Below are positions 43,413-52,712 of a stretch of 64,000 nt of DNA, one piece after another. The first letter of the stretch is position 1; each line of letters starts with the position of its first letter. The position numbers were made by a program, and so were the translations under genes. The notes under the pieces were generated by a model. That model saw only the letters and a list, made by a program, of their open reading frames with translations, did not search any database and was not told the origin of the DNA. The DNA is taken from positions 1-64,000 of the forward strand of contig NZ_JBCAQT010000001.1 of assembly GCF_038419845.1 (NCBI RefSeq), read 5' to 3'. Source of the stretch: Marinimicrobium sp038419845. Lineage in GTDB: Bacteria > Pseudomonadota > Gammaproteobacteria > Pseudomonadales > Cellvibrionaceae.

Positions 43413-44888
43413 TCAGGCGGGGATCGTCCGATCCCGGGCCCAGGCGCGCAGCCGTTGCAGTTTCTCGGCCATGATCACTGACAGCGGGCTGGTGTTGGCA
43501 ATTTCCGTGAGAATCGCCTCGGTGTCGAGTCCCTCGCGCCCGGCACTGTAGCGAGCGCCGACAATGGCCTGCTCGATTTCCGCGCCCGAGAAACCGTCAC
43601 TGGCCAGCGCCAGTCGGTCAAGATCAAACTGCGTCGGGTCCAGCTCGCGCTTGCGCAGATGGATCTCGAAAATGGCGCGACGCACGGCCTGATCGGGCAG
43701 GTCGACGAAAAAAATCTCGTCCATGCGGCCCTTGCGGATCAGTTCGGGGGGTAACTGACTGATGTCGTTACTGGTGGCGGTGAGAAACACCCGGCTCTTG
43801 CGCTCGGCCATCCAGGTGAGCAGGGTGCCCAGCATCCGGCGGGAGGTGCCGTCATCGCTGCTGCCCTGCGCCAGGCCTTTTTCGATTTCATCCAGCCAGA
43901 GCACACAGGGCGCCATGGCGTCGGCCAGTTGCAGCGCCTCGCGCAGGTTGCGCTCGGTCTCGCCGTGGTACTTGTTGTACAGCGCACCGATATCCAGGCG
44001 CAGCAGAGGCAGCCCCCAGGTCCCGGCCACCGCCTTGGCCGCCAGGCTTTTGCCGCCGCCCTGAACGCCCACCATCAGCAGCCCCTTGGGTAGCTCGGTG
44101 CCCGGGTCGGGCGCGTGGATGACCTCCAGGCGGGCCTGCAGCCAGCGTTTGAGGTTCTCCAGCCCCGCGACCTGGGAGAAATCGGCCGTCTCGTACTCAA
44201 AGCTCATGGCCCCTTCCATGTCCATCAGGGCGAACTTGGCCTTGTTGACTGCCGGTAGATCTTCTTCGGTAATGGCCCCATCCTGCCAGATGGCGATGCG
44301 CACCAAGCGGCGAACGTCGCCGGCACTCAGGCCCTGGAGGTTGGCCAGAAGCTTGCGCAGGGTGTCGTTGTCGGTCTTGATCCGCACCTGGCCGTTCTGT
44401 TTGGAGTAGTGACGCGCCTCCTCCCGGATGATGGCCATGATCTGTTCATCGGTGGGCAGTGACAGGGCAAACGAGGCGCTGTAGCGGGCGATCTCCGGCG
44501 GCATTTCCAGTCGGTGGCTGAGCAGTACCACCGCGTGGGGCACCTGGCTGTGGTTCAGGGCGATATCCTTGAGCAGCCGGATATTGTGGGGCTGGTCGGT
44601 CAGGTAGGGGTGCAGATCGCACAGCAGGAACAACCCGGGCTCGGTCTGGGCCTTGATATGCTCCAGCATGTCGCTCGGGTCCTGATGCTCCCTTTTCCTG
44701 GGCGTCAACTGCGGGCCGAAGCCCAGGCGGGTAAGGCCATCGGTCACCGACCAGCGGTGCAGCGTCCGCTCCTTCTCCCGCGCTACACGCAGCAGCAGGT
44801 TGATGACTTTGTTCTCCTCATGGGTCTCGATCACTATGAGCGAAACCCGTGAGTCCAACATCAGTTTCAGGTCGTGGGTGTCCTGCAT
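43413..44888 (-). CDS. Ycf46-like AAA ATPase
   Basis: The 491-residue protein has a degenerate N-terminal P-loop-like half ('VSLIVIETHEENKVINLLLRV') and a C-terminal AAA domain with Walker A 'GVQGGGKSLAAKAVA' (near 272), Walker B 'VLWLDEIEKGL', the second region of homology 'LTATSNDISQLPPELIRKGRMDEIFFVDLP' and arginine-finger area. This two-part plan is that of Ycf46/SpoVK-like ATPases of bacteria and plastids, whose role is poorly known. Single gene, convergent with DUF4442. Confidence 0.85.
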   Translation of the reverse strand: MQDTHDLKLMLDSRVSLIVIETHEENKVINLLLRVAREKERTLHRWSVTDGLTRLGFGPQLTPRKREHQDPSDMLEHIKAQTEPGLFLLCDLHPYLTDQPHNIRLLKDIALNHSQVPHAVVLLSHRLEMPPEIARYSASFALSLPTDEQIMAIIREEARHYSKQNGQVRIKTDNDTLRKLLANLQGLSAGDVRRLVRIAIWQDGAITEEDLPAVNKAKFALMDMEGAMSFEYETADFSQVAGLENLKRWLQARLEVIHAPDPGTELPKGLLMVGVQGGGKSLAAKAVAGTWGLPLLRLDIGALYNKYHGETERNLREALQLADAMAPCVLWLDEIEKGLAQGSSDDGTSRRMLGTLLTWMAERKSRVFLTATSNDISQLPPELIRKGRMDEIFFVDLPDQAVRRAIFEIHLRKRELDPTQFDLDRLALASDGFSGAEIEQAIVGARYSAGREGLDTEAILTEIANTSPLSVIMAEKLQRLRAWARDRTIPA

Positions 44889-44972
44889 GATCCATCTGCC
44901 TCGGCGCTTTCGGGTGGTCGGGAGATTCTTATTGTTAAAAACCCGAAATCCTAGAAGGCGCCGCCCCCAAAG

Positions 44973-46382
44973 TCAATTGCCCTCGGCGGCCCGCTCGTAG
45001 GCGCCGATATCGGGCGCTTCCCCTTCGTGGGGCACCTCCAGGTCGAAACCGGCATCAATCAGAATACTGTCGGGCGCCGGCTTCAGAAGGTCGATATCGG
45101 GCAGTGAACCGTCGGCCTGGCGCTCGCCGTAGGCGGCCTGGGTATCCAGACTGATAAAGTCACTCGCCGACAGGTCGCCGTCCAGCTGCCAGCTGTTGTC
45201 GTTCACCTGATCGGAGCGGTTCAGGACGCTGTTGCTACCGTCGAGACTGGCGTTATTGCGTATGATGTGATCGCCCGTCGGAAAGGTGAAGTTGCGACCG
45301 TTGTTGTAGGCGGTGTTGTGTGCGACCAGCAGCTTTCCCCGGTTGCTGTTCTGGTCAAAACCCTTGGAGTCGTCAAACGGCCCGCGGTTGTCGAAGGCGA
45401 GATTGCGATAGAGAATATGGCTGTTCCGATCCTCTTCGCTGCGGCCCACCTTGAAGCCGTTGCCATTGCCGTCGAAATTGCTCGGGTTGCCAAAGGCGTC
45501 CGGATCGCCGTTGTTGAAGGCCCAGTTGTTGTACAGCACGATGGTGTTTTCTGCTTCCCAGAAATCGTAGCCGTCGTCGGAGTTCTGCCAGGCCCGGTTG
45601 CCGTAAAACACATTGCCCTCACCCAGTCGATTGCCTTTGGCTCCAAAGCCGTCGGCATCCTGGCCCACCCGCTCTTCGGCGTAGTCGAAGTTGCGGTAGC
45701 TGTCGCAGTTCATGATCAGGTTGTGCGCCGCGAGGCCGCCCACGTTTATCCCGGTATCATAGCTGTCGTGCACCACGAGTCGCTCCAGCCGGTTGTGACT
45801 GCCTTCAAGGCCCAGACCGTTGTGGCCGGCATTGCGGATGGTCAGGCCGATCAGGTGCCAGTAGTCGGTATCCAGGCGCACCCCGTGGTTGCCCAGGGGC
45901 TGGCCCTCGAAATCCAGAATCGGTGTTTCCCCGGGGTGGGCGATGACAATGATGGGCGCCTCCTCGGTGCCGTGCGCCGAATCGGGGGCCCGAATCTGAA
46001 TGGTGTCGGTCTGAAAGTACTCGCCGCCGCGCATCACGATGACATCGCCCGGCTGGGCCTGTCGGGTGGCGTGGCTCAGGGTGGCGAAGGGGTCCGCTTC
46101 CGTACCGGCCAGATCGTCGCTGCCGTCGGGCGAGACAAAATAGGTGTTCTCACCGTCGGGAAGGGTGTCCGGGGCAGTAGGGGTCGGTACTTCTGGGAGC
46201 AGAGAAAGGTCAAATGCCGGCTCTTCGGTCGGGTTGTCCGAGGAGGCGCTGGAGGAACTGCTCGAACGGCTGCTGGAGCCCTCATTCTCACTGTCGTTGT
46301 TATCACTGCCTCCACAGGCCGCCAGCAGGCAGCTGAACACAAAAATCTGACTCAGTTGTAGCGTGGTTGATTTGAACATCAT
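44973..46382 (-). CDS. PL9-type pectate lyase lipoprotein
   Basis: The 469-residue protein has a lipoprotein signal ending LAAC (about 22) and a Ser-rich linker (36-49) as in Cellvibrio-type secreted enzymes. A right-handed beta-helix follows. 'QDADGFGAKGN', 'WQNSDDGYDFWEA' and 'NGNGFKVGRSEEDRNSHILYRNLAFDN' match PL9 pectate lyases, with the Asp calcium ligands and the catalytic Lys in GFKVG. It cleaves polygalacturonate by elimination. Confidence 0.9.
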   Translation of the reverse strand: MMFKSTTLQLSQIFVFSCLLAACGGSDNNDSENEGSSSRSSSSSSASSDNPTEEPAFDLSLLPEVPTPTAPDTLPDGENTYFVSPDGSDDLAGTEADPFATLSHATRQAQPGDVIVMRGGEYFQTDTIQIRAPDSAHGTEEAPIIVIAHPGETPILDFEGQPLGNHGVRLDTDYWHLIGLTIRNAGHNGLGLEGSHNRLERLVVHDSYDTGINVGGLAAHNLIMNCDSYRNFDYAEERVGQDADGFGAKGNRLGEGNVFYGNRAWQNSDDGYDFWEAENTIVLYNNWAFNNGDPDAFGNPSNFDGNGNGFKVGRSEEDRNSHILYRNLAFDNRGPFDDSKGFDQNSNRGKLLVAHNTAYNNGRNFTFPTGDHIIRNNASLDGSNSVLNRSDQVNDNSWQLDGDLSASDFISLDTQAAYGERQADGSLPDIDLLKPAPDSILIDAGFDLEVPHEGEAPDIGAYERAAEGN

Positions 46383-46571
46383 TGGTCTCTCACATCATTA
46401 TGTTGTTATCGGATTTTTTATAGTCTGGTTGGTACCGATACCCTACCGCAATGGTCGCATTGGTCAAGGATTATTCGGTGGCGGACTGGCCAGGTCGCAA
46501 GTCCGGGTTGGGTGGTGCGGTTTTCCCGAATTTGCCATAATGGCGCCTCCAATAATAAACAGGGAGCGGTT

Positions 46572-48032
46572 ATGGCCAAGCTCGATTGTCACTTTTTCCC
46601 GGATACCCCGGCCTCCTGGGTCTGCGACGGGTGTCATACCCACTACAGCGAACGCTGCGTCCCCATTGGTGACCGGCGTCTCTGGGGTGCCGTGGGGCCG
46701 GGGTGCCTGCGTTGCGACCACAAATTGAGGTTTCTCGGCAACGCCACCGGCGCCAAGCCCTTCTGGCAGATGCTGCCCCACTTTTTTGCCTATCCTCTGC
46801 ATCCCAACAGCCTGCTGGTGATCGCTCTGGTGACCGCCGTTACGGCGCTGCTGGGTAGCGGTCTGTCGCTGGGCGGAGGCCTGATCCTGTTTCTGGTGGC
46901 GCTGTTTCTCGTTGCGGTCGTGATCAAATACAGTCTGGCGATCATTGAAAGCCGGGGGCGGGGAGAGACCCATCCGCCGACCCTGGGAGCCGTCGTCGGT
47001 GGGGATGAGCATCATCTGTTTCTGAAGATGATCGCACTGATTTTTCTGATGGGGGCAGCGGCCGGTTTTGCCGGCTATGTCAGTGAGCTGTTGGGCCTGG
47101 TGGTGGTCGTGTTCATTACCCTCGCCATGCCCGCCAGTATCATGATGCTGGCCGTTGAAAAGTCGGTATTTCGGGCGCTGAACCCGCTCAACCTGATGGT
47201 GCTGATGCTTCGCGTGGGCTGGCCCTATCTGTTGTTGTGGTTCTGCACCCAGGTGATCTCGGCCGGCCCCGGCTACATTCTCGGTTGGCTGGCGGCGGCG
47301 CTGCCCGAGTCGATGCTGTTCCCCCTTTTCGCGGTGCTGATGACCTATTTCACCTTTGCGCTCTACGCCATGCTCGGGTACGTCCTGTTTGAGTACCAGA
47401 ATGAGCTTGGCTTTGATGTCGAGCCCGAGGCGGATGACCTGGTGGACCAGGGTGAGTTCGACAAGGCCCGGGCGCTGGGCGAAGCCACCGTGTTGATCCG
47501 CGATGGTCATTACAAGCAGGCCCGTACCTGCTTGCGCCGGGCACTCGACACCGTCAGGGACGATATAGAACTGCATGAGCACTACCACAAACTGTTAATG
47601 CTGCTCGATGATGACGAGGCGTTGGCGAACCACGGCGACTATCTGATCGAGTTGTATCAGCGGTTCGGCCAGCTGGGCAAAGGCGTTCCGATCGTGCTGG
47701 ATGTGCAGAGCCGTGTCCCGGGGTTTCAGCTGGGTGATACCCGGCGCGCTCTGGAGCTCGCGCCCCTGTTGCAGATGCAGGGGCAGAACAAGGCGATCAT
47801 CCGTCTGTTCCACAATCGGCACAAAACCCGGCCCAAGGATCCTCTGATCCCTGCCGCCTATCTGACCGTGGCCCGAATATTTTTTGAACACCGCGATCAG
47901 GATGACCAAGCGCTGGCGATCATCCGCTTCGTGCTAAAGCGTTACCCGGACTGCCGGGAACGGCGGGAACTGGAAGAGCTGCAGAGCGCCATCCATCGGC
48001 AGAAGGAGGCCGCCGCTAGCTCACCTGCTTGA
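46572..48032 (+). CDS. Membrane protein with C-terminal TPR repeats
   Basis: The 486-residue protein starts behind AGGGAG. The N-terminus (1-55) has paired Cys (CDGC, CLRC) resembling a B-box/zinc-ribbon segment. About six membrane helices follow (70-290), of DUF4013 type. A cytoplasmic TPR-like region ends it (about 305-475, 'LIRDGHYKQARTCLRRALDT'). Function unknown. Its 3' end overlaps the convergent rhomboid gene by 17 bp; both proteins join membrane domains to TPRs. Confidence 0.7.
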   Translation: MAKLDCHFFPDTPASWVCDGCHTHYSERCVPIGDRRLWGAVGPGCLRCDHKLRFLGNATGAKPFWQMLPHFFAYPLHPNSLLVIALVTAVTALLGSGLSLGGGLILFLVALFLVAVVIKYSLAIIESRGRGETHPPTLGAVVGGDEHHLFLKMIALIFLMGAAAGFAGYVSELLGLVVVVFITLAMPASIMMLAVEKSVFRALNPLNLMVLMLRVGWPYLLLWFCTQVISAGPGYILGWLAAALPESMLFPLFAVLMTYFTFALYAMLGYVLFEYQNELGFDVEPEADDLVDQGEFDKARALGEATVLIRDGHYKQARTCLRRALDTVRDDIELHEHYHKLLMLLDDDEALANHGDYLIELYQRFGQLGKGVPIVLDVQSRVPGFQLGDTRRALELAPLLQMQGQNKAIIRLFHNRHKTRPKDPLIPAAYLTVARIFFEHRDQDDQALAIIRFVLKRYPDCRERRELEELQSAIHRQKEAAASSPA

Positions 48033-49449
48033 GCCAGCCGGCGAGCTTCTCGGCTTTTTCGGGCTGCTGGCGCTGTTGGTATTGGGCAATCATTCGGGCA
48101 AGCAGTTGTCGGCTTCGCTCCGGGTGGGCGCGTTTTTTCAGGGCGCGCTCCAGGTGGTGCTCGGCGAGTGGCCACTCGCCGTTGCGCCAGAGCTTGTTCG
48201 CCAGAGCCAGACTCAGCGGGCCGGTCAGGGCGGGTGCCCCGGGCGCGAGTTGCTCGTATTCGTGCAATACCTCCAGGGTGTGGGGGAGCCATTCGTTGGA
48301 GTCCGATTCGGGTTGCACAAACTGCTTCAACAGATTGAACGTCTCCTGGTGAAAAGGCTTCTGCTGCGGCTGACTTTTGTACAGATCAAACAGAAGGTGC
48401 CAGGGGCGGGGATCCTCCGGATGGTCCCGGCACAGCTTTCGTGCCAGTGCCCGCCCCCGGTCAAAGTCCAGCCGCGCCATGGCCAGCTCGGCCTGTTTGA
48501 GTGATTCGGTCAGTTGATCCCGTTGATCGGTCTGATCGAGCCGGCGGGTGAAGTGTTTCAGGGATTTCTGGGCGGGCAGCATCATCGCTGCGCCGGCGAG
48601 CAGTCCGCCAATATGGGCCCAGTAGGCGGTATTGGAATCCACAAAAAAGTGCCCGTAAAGTTCCTTGACCAGCCAGAGCGGAAAAACCACCAGAGCGGGC
48701 GCCCGCAGTTCGCCAAAAAAGAAGATCACGGAATAGAAAAACCGGATGCGTCGCAATCGGTAGAGCGCGAGGTACATGCCCATCAGACCGGAGATGGCGC
48801 CCGAGGCACCGACCAGCGGCGCCATGGAGCTTGGATTAAGGCCCAGATGCAGCGCATTGGCAGCCACCCCTGCCACGAGGTACATCGACAGATAGCGCCA
48901 GGCGCCCAGAGCGGTCTCGAGAGTAAAGCCGAACAGAAACAGGAACGCCATGTTTCCCAGCAGATGGCCCCAGCCACCATGCAGAAACTGGCTGGTGAGA
49001 AAGGTCAGCGGCTTTGCCTCGGCCGGTGTCAGCCCGGCTTCGATGCTGCTGAGTTGATTGCGCTGTTGTTCGAATTCGGCCCGGTGGGCCCGCCACTGTG
49101 CCAGGTCGATTTCCGCCGGAACCGCTTCTGATTCCCACAAGTCCCGCAGGTAGTGGTCAAACTGGCGCTCGTAGATGATGGGCCAGGCCAGCCACCGGGA
49201 ATCCTGCGCTTTCATTTCGCGCCATTGTGGCAACCGGTCGGGCGCCTGCTCTTTCAGATACTGTTCGTAGTAGGGACGTTCAATCTCGAGCAACTGATGT
49301 TGATGGTAGATCTCCGCCGCCTGTTCGGCCACCTCCGGGTCCTTGCCCTGATAAAAGACAAACACCAGAATGTTGAGCAGGATCAGGCCCAGCGTCACCA
49401 GAGGTGGTCGGGACCAGTCGGGCTTGTCCTGAATGGGGATGATCAGCAT
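48016..49449 (-). CDS. Rhomboid protease with C-terminal TPR region
   Basis: The 477-residue protein has an N-terminal helix, a soluble loop, and a rhomboid domain (about 150-320): 'HGGWGHLLGNMAFLFLFG', catalytic Ser in 'VGASGAISGLMGMYLA' and His in 'YWAHIGGLLAGA'. The rest (325-475) is helical and TPR-like. Rhomboids cut substrates in the membrane. AGGGA precedes the ATG. Substrate unknown; the convergent membrane-TPR gene is a possible partner. Confidence 0.88.
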   Translation of the reverse strand: MLIIPIQDKPDWSRPPLVTLGLILLNILVFVFYQGKDPEVAEQAAEIYHQHQLLEIERPYYEQYLKEQAPDRLPQWREMKAQDSRWLAWPIIYERQFDHYLRDLWESEAVPAEIDLAQWRAHRAEFEQQRNQLSSIEAGLTPAEAKPLTFLTSQFLHGGWGHLLGNMAFLFLFGFTLETALGAWRYLSMYLVAGVAANALHLGLNPSSMAPLVGASGAISGLMGMYLALYRLRRIRFFYSVIFFFGELRAPALVVFPLWLVKELYGHFFVDSNTAYWAHIGGLLAGAAMMLPAQKSLKHFTRRLDQTDQRDQLTESLKQAELAMARLDFDRGRALARKLCRDHPEDPRPWHLLFDLYKSQPQQKPFHQETFNLLKQFVQPESDSNEWLPHTLEVLHEYEQLAPGAPALTGPLSLALANKLWRNGEWPLAEHHLERALKKRAHPERSRQLLARMIAQYQQRQQPEKAEKLAGWLKQVS

Positions 49450-49549
49450 GGGAATCGTTCCCTGATGTTATGGCGATGTGGCTCCAGCACATGGAAGGCT
49501 AGCACAAACCCCCGGGCCGATCGATATTACTGGTCCGGTAAAAGGTGGC

Positions 49550-50554
49550 TCAGTAGTACTGCAGCTCGGTCGCCTTGCCCCAGAAAACCCGATAGGCGTA
49601 AAAGGTGTAGAAGGCAATGGTGGGTAATACGATCACCACGCCGTAGAGGATGAAGCGCAGCGATTCGGGCGCGCTCGATGCCTCCCAGAACGTCAGCTGT
49701 TCCGGCACCACATAGGGAAAGAAGCTGTAAGCGAGCGCTGAGAATGCCAGTACAAACTGCCCGATGGTGCAGGCGAAAGGAAGCCAGCAACCAAAATCAT
49801 TGTCGAAAGGAAAGCGGGCCAGGAAACGATCGTTGATCAGAAACAGGAGAAAACACAGCAGGGGGATCACCAGCAGAATCTGGGTGGGCCCATCGCTCAG
49901 CCAGCGGTCGTATACCCGTTCGCTGATCATCGGGTTGACCAGCGACACGGCCACCAGCCCGAGCGCCATCAGCCAGGCGCAGCGGCGGGCCCAGCGGGCC
50001 GCGCGCGCCTGCAGCTCGCCCTCGGTTTTCATCACCAGCCAGGCGGCGCCAATCAGGCAGTAGCCGGCGGTCACGCAGATGGCGCTGAGCAGCGCGAACG
50101 CCTGGGCTGCCCAGCTCTGCTCAAAGCCCATCACGTACAGGCCCAACATGTAACCCTGGGACAGGGTCGCGAGCAGAGAGCCTCCCCAGAATGCCAGGTC
50201 CCACCAACTTTTATGATCGACCGGGGCCTTCGCCCTGAAGTCAAAGGCGACGCCGCGCAGAATCAACCCGGCCAGCATCAACGTCACCGGGATGTACAGC
50301 TGCAACAGAATCACATTGTGCGCCGCCGGGAAGGCGATCAGGATGATGCCCACGCCCAGTACCAGCCAGGTTTCGTTGGCATCCCAGAAAGGACCGATGG
50401 AGGCAATCATGGTGTCTCGCTGGGCCTCGGAGTTGCGCGGCAGTAAAATGCCCACGCCCAGATCGTAGCCGTCCAGAATGGCGTACACCAGAAAGGCCAC
50501 ACCCATCAGCGCCATGAAAATAAGAGGTAACCAGTAGGCTTCACCGCTAGGCAT
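49550..50554 (-). CDS. cydB: Cytochrome bd oxidase subunit II
   Basis: The 334-residue protein has about eight membrane helices and opens 'LIFMALMGVAFLVYAILDGYDLGVGILLP', the CydB/CioB signature, with 'DANETWLVLGVGIILIAFPAAH'. It overlaps the 3' end of the cydA gene by 8 bp. No cydX-like small gene is visible after it. Confidence 0.95.
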   Translation of the reverse strand: MPSGEAYWLPLIFMALMGVAFLVYAILDGYDLGVGILLPRNSEAQRDTMIASIGPFWDANETWLVLGVGIILIAFPAAHNVILLQLYIPVTLMLAGLILRGVAFDFRAKAPVDHKSWWDLAFWGGSLLATLSQGYMLGLYVMGFEQSWAAQAFALLSAICVTAGYCLIGAAWLVMKTEGELQARAARWARRCAWLMALGLVAVSLVNPMISERVYDRWLSDGPTQILLVIPLLCFLLFLINDRFLARFPFDNDFGCWLPFACTIGQFVLAFSALAYSFFPYVVPEQLTFWEASSAPESLRFILYGVVIVLPTIAFYTFYAYRVFWGKATELQYY

Positions 50555-51929
50555 ATCGATTGCCTCCTCCGGTTGGTGACTGTTCGATTGGGTTGAGCTG
50601 GTCCTGCAGTGTGTGTATTTCCTCGGGCCGGTCTACTGCGACGGCTTTGCGGGCGATCAAAAACAGGGTACGCATATAGGCCAGCAGCAATACGCCATAC
50701 AGCGTGAGGTAAATCGCCAGGGAGGTGGCGACGTTGGTGGGCGGTGTCGAGGTGACCGCGTCGGCCGTGGTCAACAGTCCTGATACCAGATAGGGCTGTC
50801 GGCCGATCTCGGTCACATACCAGCCCGCCAGTGTGGCCACCCAGCCGGAGAAGGTCATGCCCACCAACACTTTCAGCATCCAGGCCGGCAGCGCCTTGTG
50901 GCGCCAGAGCCGCCAGGCGGCGGTCCAGGAGACCAGGAGCATCAACATGCCCAGGCCGACCATGATTCTGAACCCCCAGAACACCGGGCTGACAGGCGGG
51001 TGTTCGTTCTCGAACTCGTTGAGCCCGCGCACTTCGCCCTGCCAGTCGTGCGTCAGAATGAAGCTGGCACCGCCCGGAATTTCCAGCGCATAGCGGTTGC
51101 GCTTTTCCGTCTCATCGGGCAGTCCGAACAGTACCAGCGGTGCACCCTGCTGCGTTTCCCACAACCCCTCCATGGCCGCGACTTTGGCCGGTTGGTGCTC
51201 TAGCGTATTCAGCCCGTGCAGATCGCCCATGAAAATCTGCAGTGGAATCAATAGAGCCGCGGCAAACACCGACACCTTGAGTGTCAGGCGCGGCGCCGGT
51301 TTGTGATCGCCTTTGAGCAGACGATAGGCCGACAGTCCCGCCATCAGAAAAGCGGCGGTCAGGCCGGAAGCGAGCATCATGTGTATGAGCCGGTAGGGCA
51401 TGGAGGGATTGAAAATGATGGCCCACCAACTGACCGGAAAGGCAACGCCATCGCGCATTTCAAAACCGGCGGGCGTGTGCATCCAGGAGTTGAGTGACAG
51501 TATCCAGAATGCGGACAGACTGGTGCCGATGGCGACGAGTACGGTTGCCAGGGTGTGGATGCGGTTGGACACCCGGTTCATGCCAAAGAGCATGATACCG
51601 AGGAAGGTGGCCTCCATGAAAAAGGCGGTGAGCACTTCGTAGCCCAGCAGCGGACCGGCAATGTTGCCCACGGTGGCCATGTAACCGGGCCAGTTGGTGC
51701 CGAACTGAAACGACATGGTGATGCCGCTGACCACGCCCAGGGCAAAACTCAGCGCAAACACCTTGACCCAGAAGCGGTAAGCGCGCATCCAGACTTCCGC
51801 GCCGGTGCGGTTGTGCTGGATTTTGAACACCACCAGAAACCACGCCAGCGCGATCGTGATGGTCGGGAAGAGTATGTGAAAGCTGATATTCGCGGCAAAC
51901 TGAATGCGCGATAACAACAGGGTTTCCAT
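50547..51929 (-). CDS. cydA: Cytochrome bd-type (CIO-like) oxidase subunit I
   Basis: The 460-residue protein has the CydA plan: 'RIQFAANISFHILFPTITIALAW' with the heme b595 His, 'FQFGTNWPGYM', the heme b558 ligands and 'GWVATLAGWYVTEIGRQPYLVSG'. Length and the short Q-loop place it with cyanide-insensitive oxidases (CioA) and not the ~520-residue E. coli CydA. It oxidises quinol and reduces oxygen without pumping protons. A GbsR-type regulator gene is upstream across a REP-like repeat. Confidence 0.93.
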   Translation of the reverse strand: METLLLSRIQFAANISFHILFPTITIALAWFLVVFKIQHNRTGAEVWMRAYRFWVKVFALSFALGVVSGITMSFQFGTNWPGYMATVGNIAGPLLGYEVLTAFFMEATFLGIMLFGMNRVSNRIHTLATVLVAIGTSLSAFWILSLNSWMHTPAGFEMRDGVAFPVSWWAIIFNPSMPYRLIHMMLASGLTAAFLMAGLSAYRLLKGDHKPAPRLTLKVSVFAAALLIPLQIFMGDLHGLNTLEHQPAKVAAMEGLWETQQGAPLVLFGLPDETEKRNRYALEIPGGASFILTHDWQGEVRGLNEFENEHPPVSPVFWGFRIMVGLGMLMLLVSWTAAWRLWRHKALPAWMLKVLVGMTFSGWVATLAGWYVTEIGRQPYLVSGLLTTADAVTSTPPTNVATSLAIYLTLYGVLLLAYMRTLFLIARKAVAVDRPEEIHTLQDQLNPIEQSPTGGGNRYA

Positions 51930-51946
51930 AATGACTCCGATTTTTG

Positions 51947-52028
51947 TGGCGGATGCGCCTTAGGCTTATCCGCCCTACAGAAGGCACGGCGGTCTCGTAG
52001 GGCGGATAAGCGTCAAGCGCATCCGTCA
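51947..52028. repeat. REP-like inverted repeat
   Basis: Two imperfect arms (51947-51978 and 51997-52028) of the widespread GTAGGGCGGATAAGCG...CGCATCCG type face each other across 18 bp. This kind of palindrome is common between genes in many gammaproteobacteria. It separates cydA from the regulator gene. Confidence 0.8.
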
Positions 52029-52043
52029 TTTCCATTCAAACGA

Positions 52044-52595
52044 TCAGGAACGACTCAAAAACTTGTCCTTCATGTCCAGCACCTTGCCCAGACTTCCTCC
52101 CATCTTGAGCAGGCTCTGCAGATTGCTCCGGTTCAGGCGCTGAATCTCCGTGGTCCACTGGGTGAGCATTTCAATCAGCTCGTGCATCTCCTGCATCCGC
52201 GCCTGAGCGTATTCCTCCTCCCGGTTGGCCGGCTGCTCCAGAAGCAGGCCCCGCAGGGTGGATAAAGTCGGATCAATTTCGCGCTTGCGCCTCTGTTCAA
52301 TCAGCGTTTTGGCGATCTCCCAGACATCATCGGGGGCGGAGAAGAACTCCTTGCGCTCCCCGGGAATGTGCTTCAGGCGGACCAGCTCCCAGGACTGCAG
52401 CTCTTTCAGTCCCATGCTGACATTGGAGCGGGAGAAGCCCAGTGCCCGGGAAATCTGGTCCGCGCACAGGGGCTCTTCGCTCAGCACCAGCAGGGCATAC
52501 ATCTGACCCACGGTGCGATTGATACCCCAGCGGCTGCCCATTTCACCAAAATGCATCACACAGGACTGGATCATCGGGGTCAGTTGGTCGGCCAT
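52044..52595 (-). CDS. GbsR/MarR-type transcriptional regulator
   Basis: The 183-residue protein has a winged HTH ('EPLCADQISRALGFSRSNVSMGLKELQSWELVRLKHIPGERKEFF', about 36-80) of the GbsR family and a helical C-terminal dimer region. An 18-bp perfect palindrome sits about 20 bp before its start, suggesting autoregulation. cydAB follow on the same strand, so control of the oxidase is likely; the signal is unknown. Confidence 0.85.
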   Translation of the reverse strand: MADQLTPMIQSCVMHFGEMGSRWGINRTVGQMYALLVLSEEPLCADQISRALGFSRSNVSMGLKELQSWELVRLKHIPGERKEFFSAPDDVWEIAKTLIEQRRKREIDPTLSTLRGLLLEQPANREEEYAQARMQEMHELIEMLTQWTTEIQRLNRSNLQSLLKMGGSLGKVLDMKDKFLSRS

Positions 52596-52612
52596 CGGGA
52601 GTACTCCATTAG

Positions 52613-52656
52613 TTTCAGTAATTACTGAAATTACAGTAACAAGTGGTATTGGTCAA
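52613..52656 (-). promoter_or_regulatory. Regulator promoter with 18-bp palindromic operator
   Basis: TTTCAGTAATTACTGAAA at 52613-52630 is a perfect palindrome. On the minus strand TTGACC (52651-52656) is followed after 17 bp by a weak -10 TAATTT (52628-52633) that overlaps it. A partial repeat (TTACAGTAA) lies at 52631-52639. Confidence 0.65.
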
Positions 52657-52712
52657 GAAAAAGCAACTGGCCTGGATCCTGCTAGGCTACAAGGAGAGAC
52701 TTATCCAACCTG

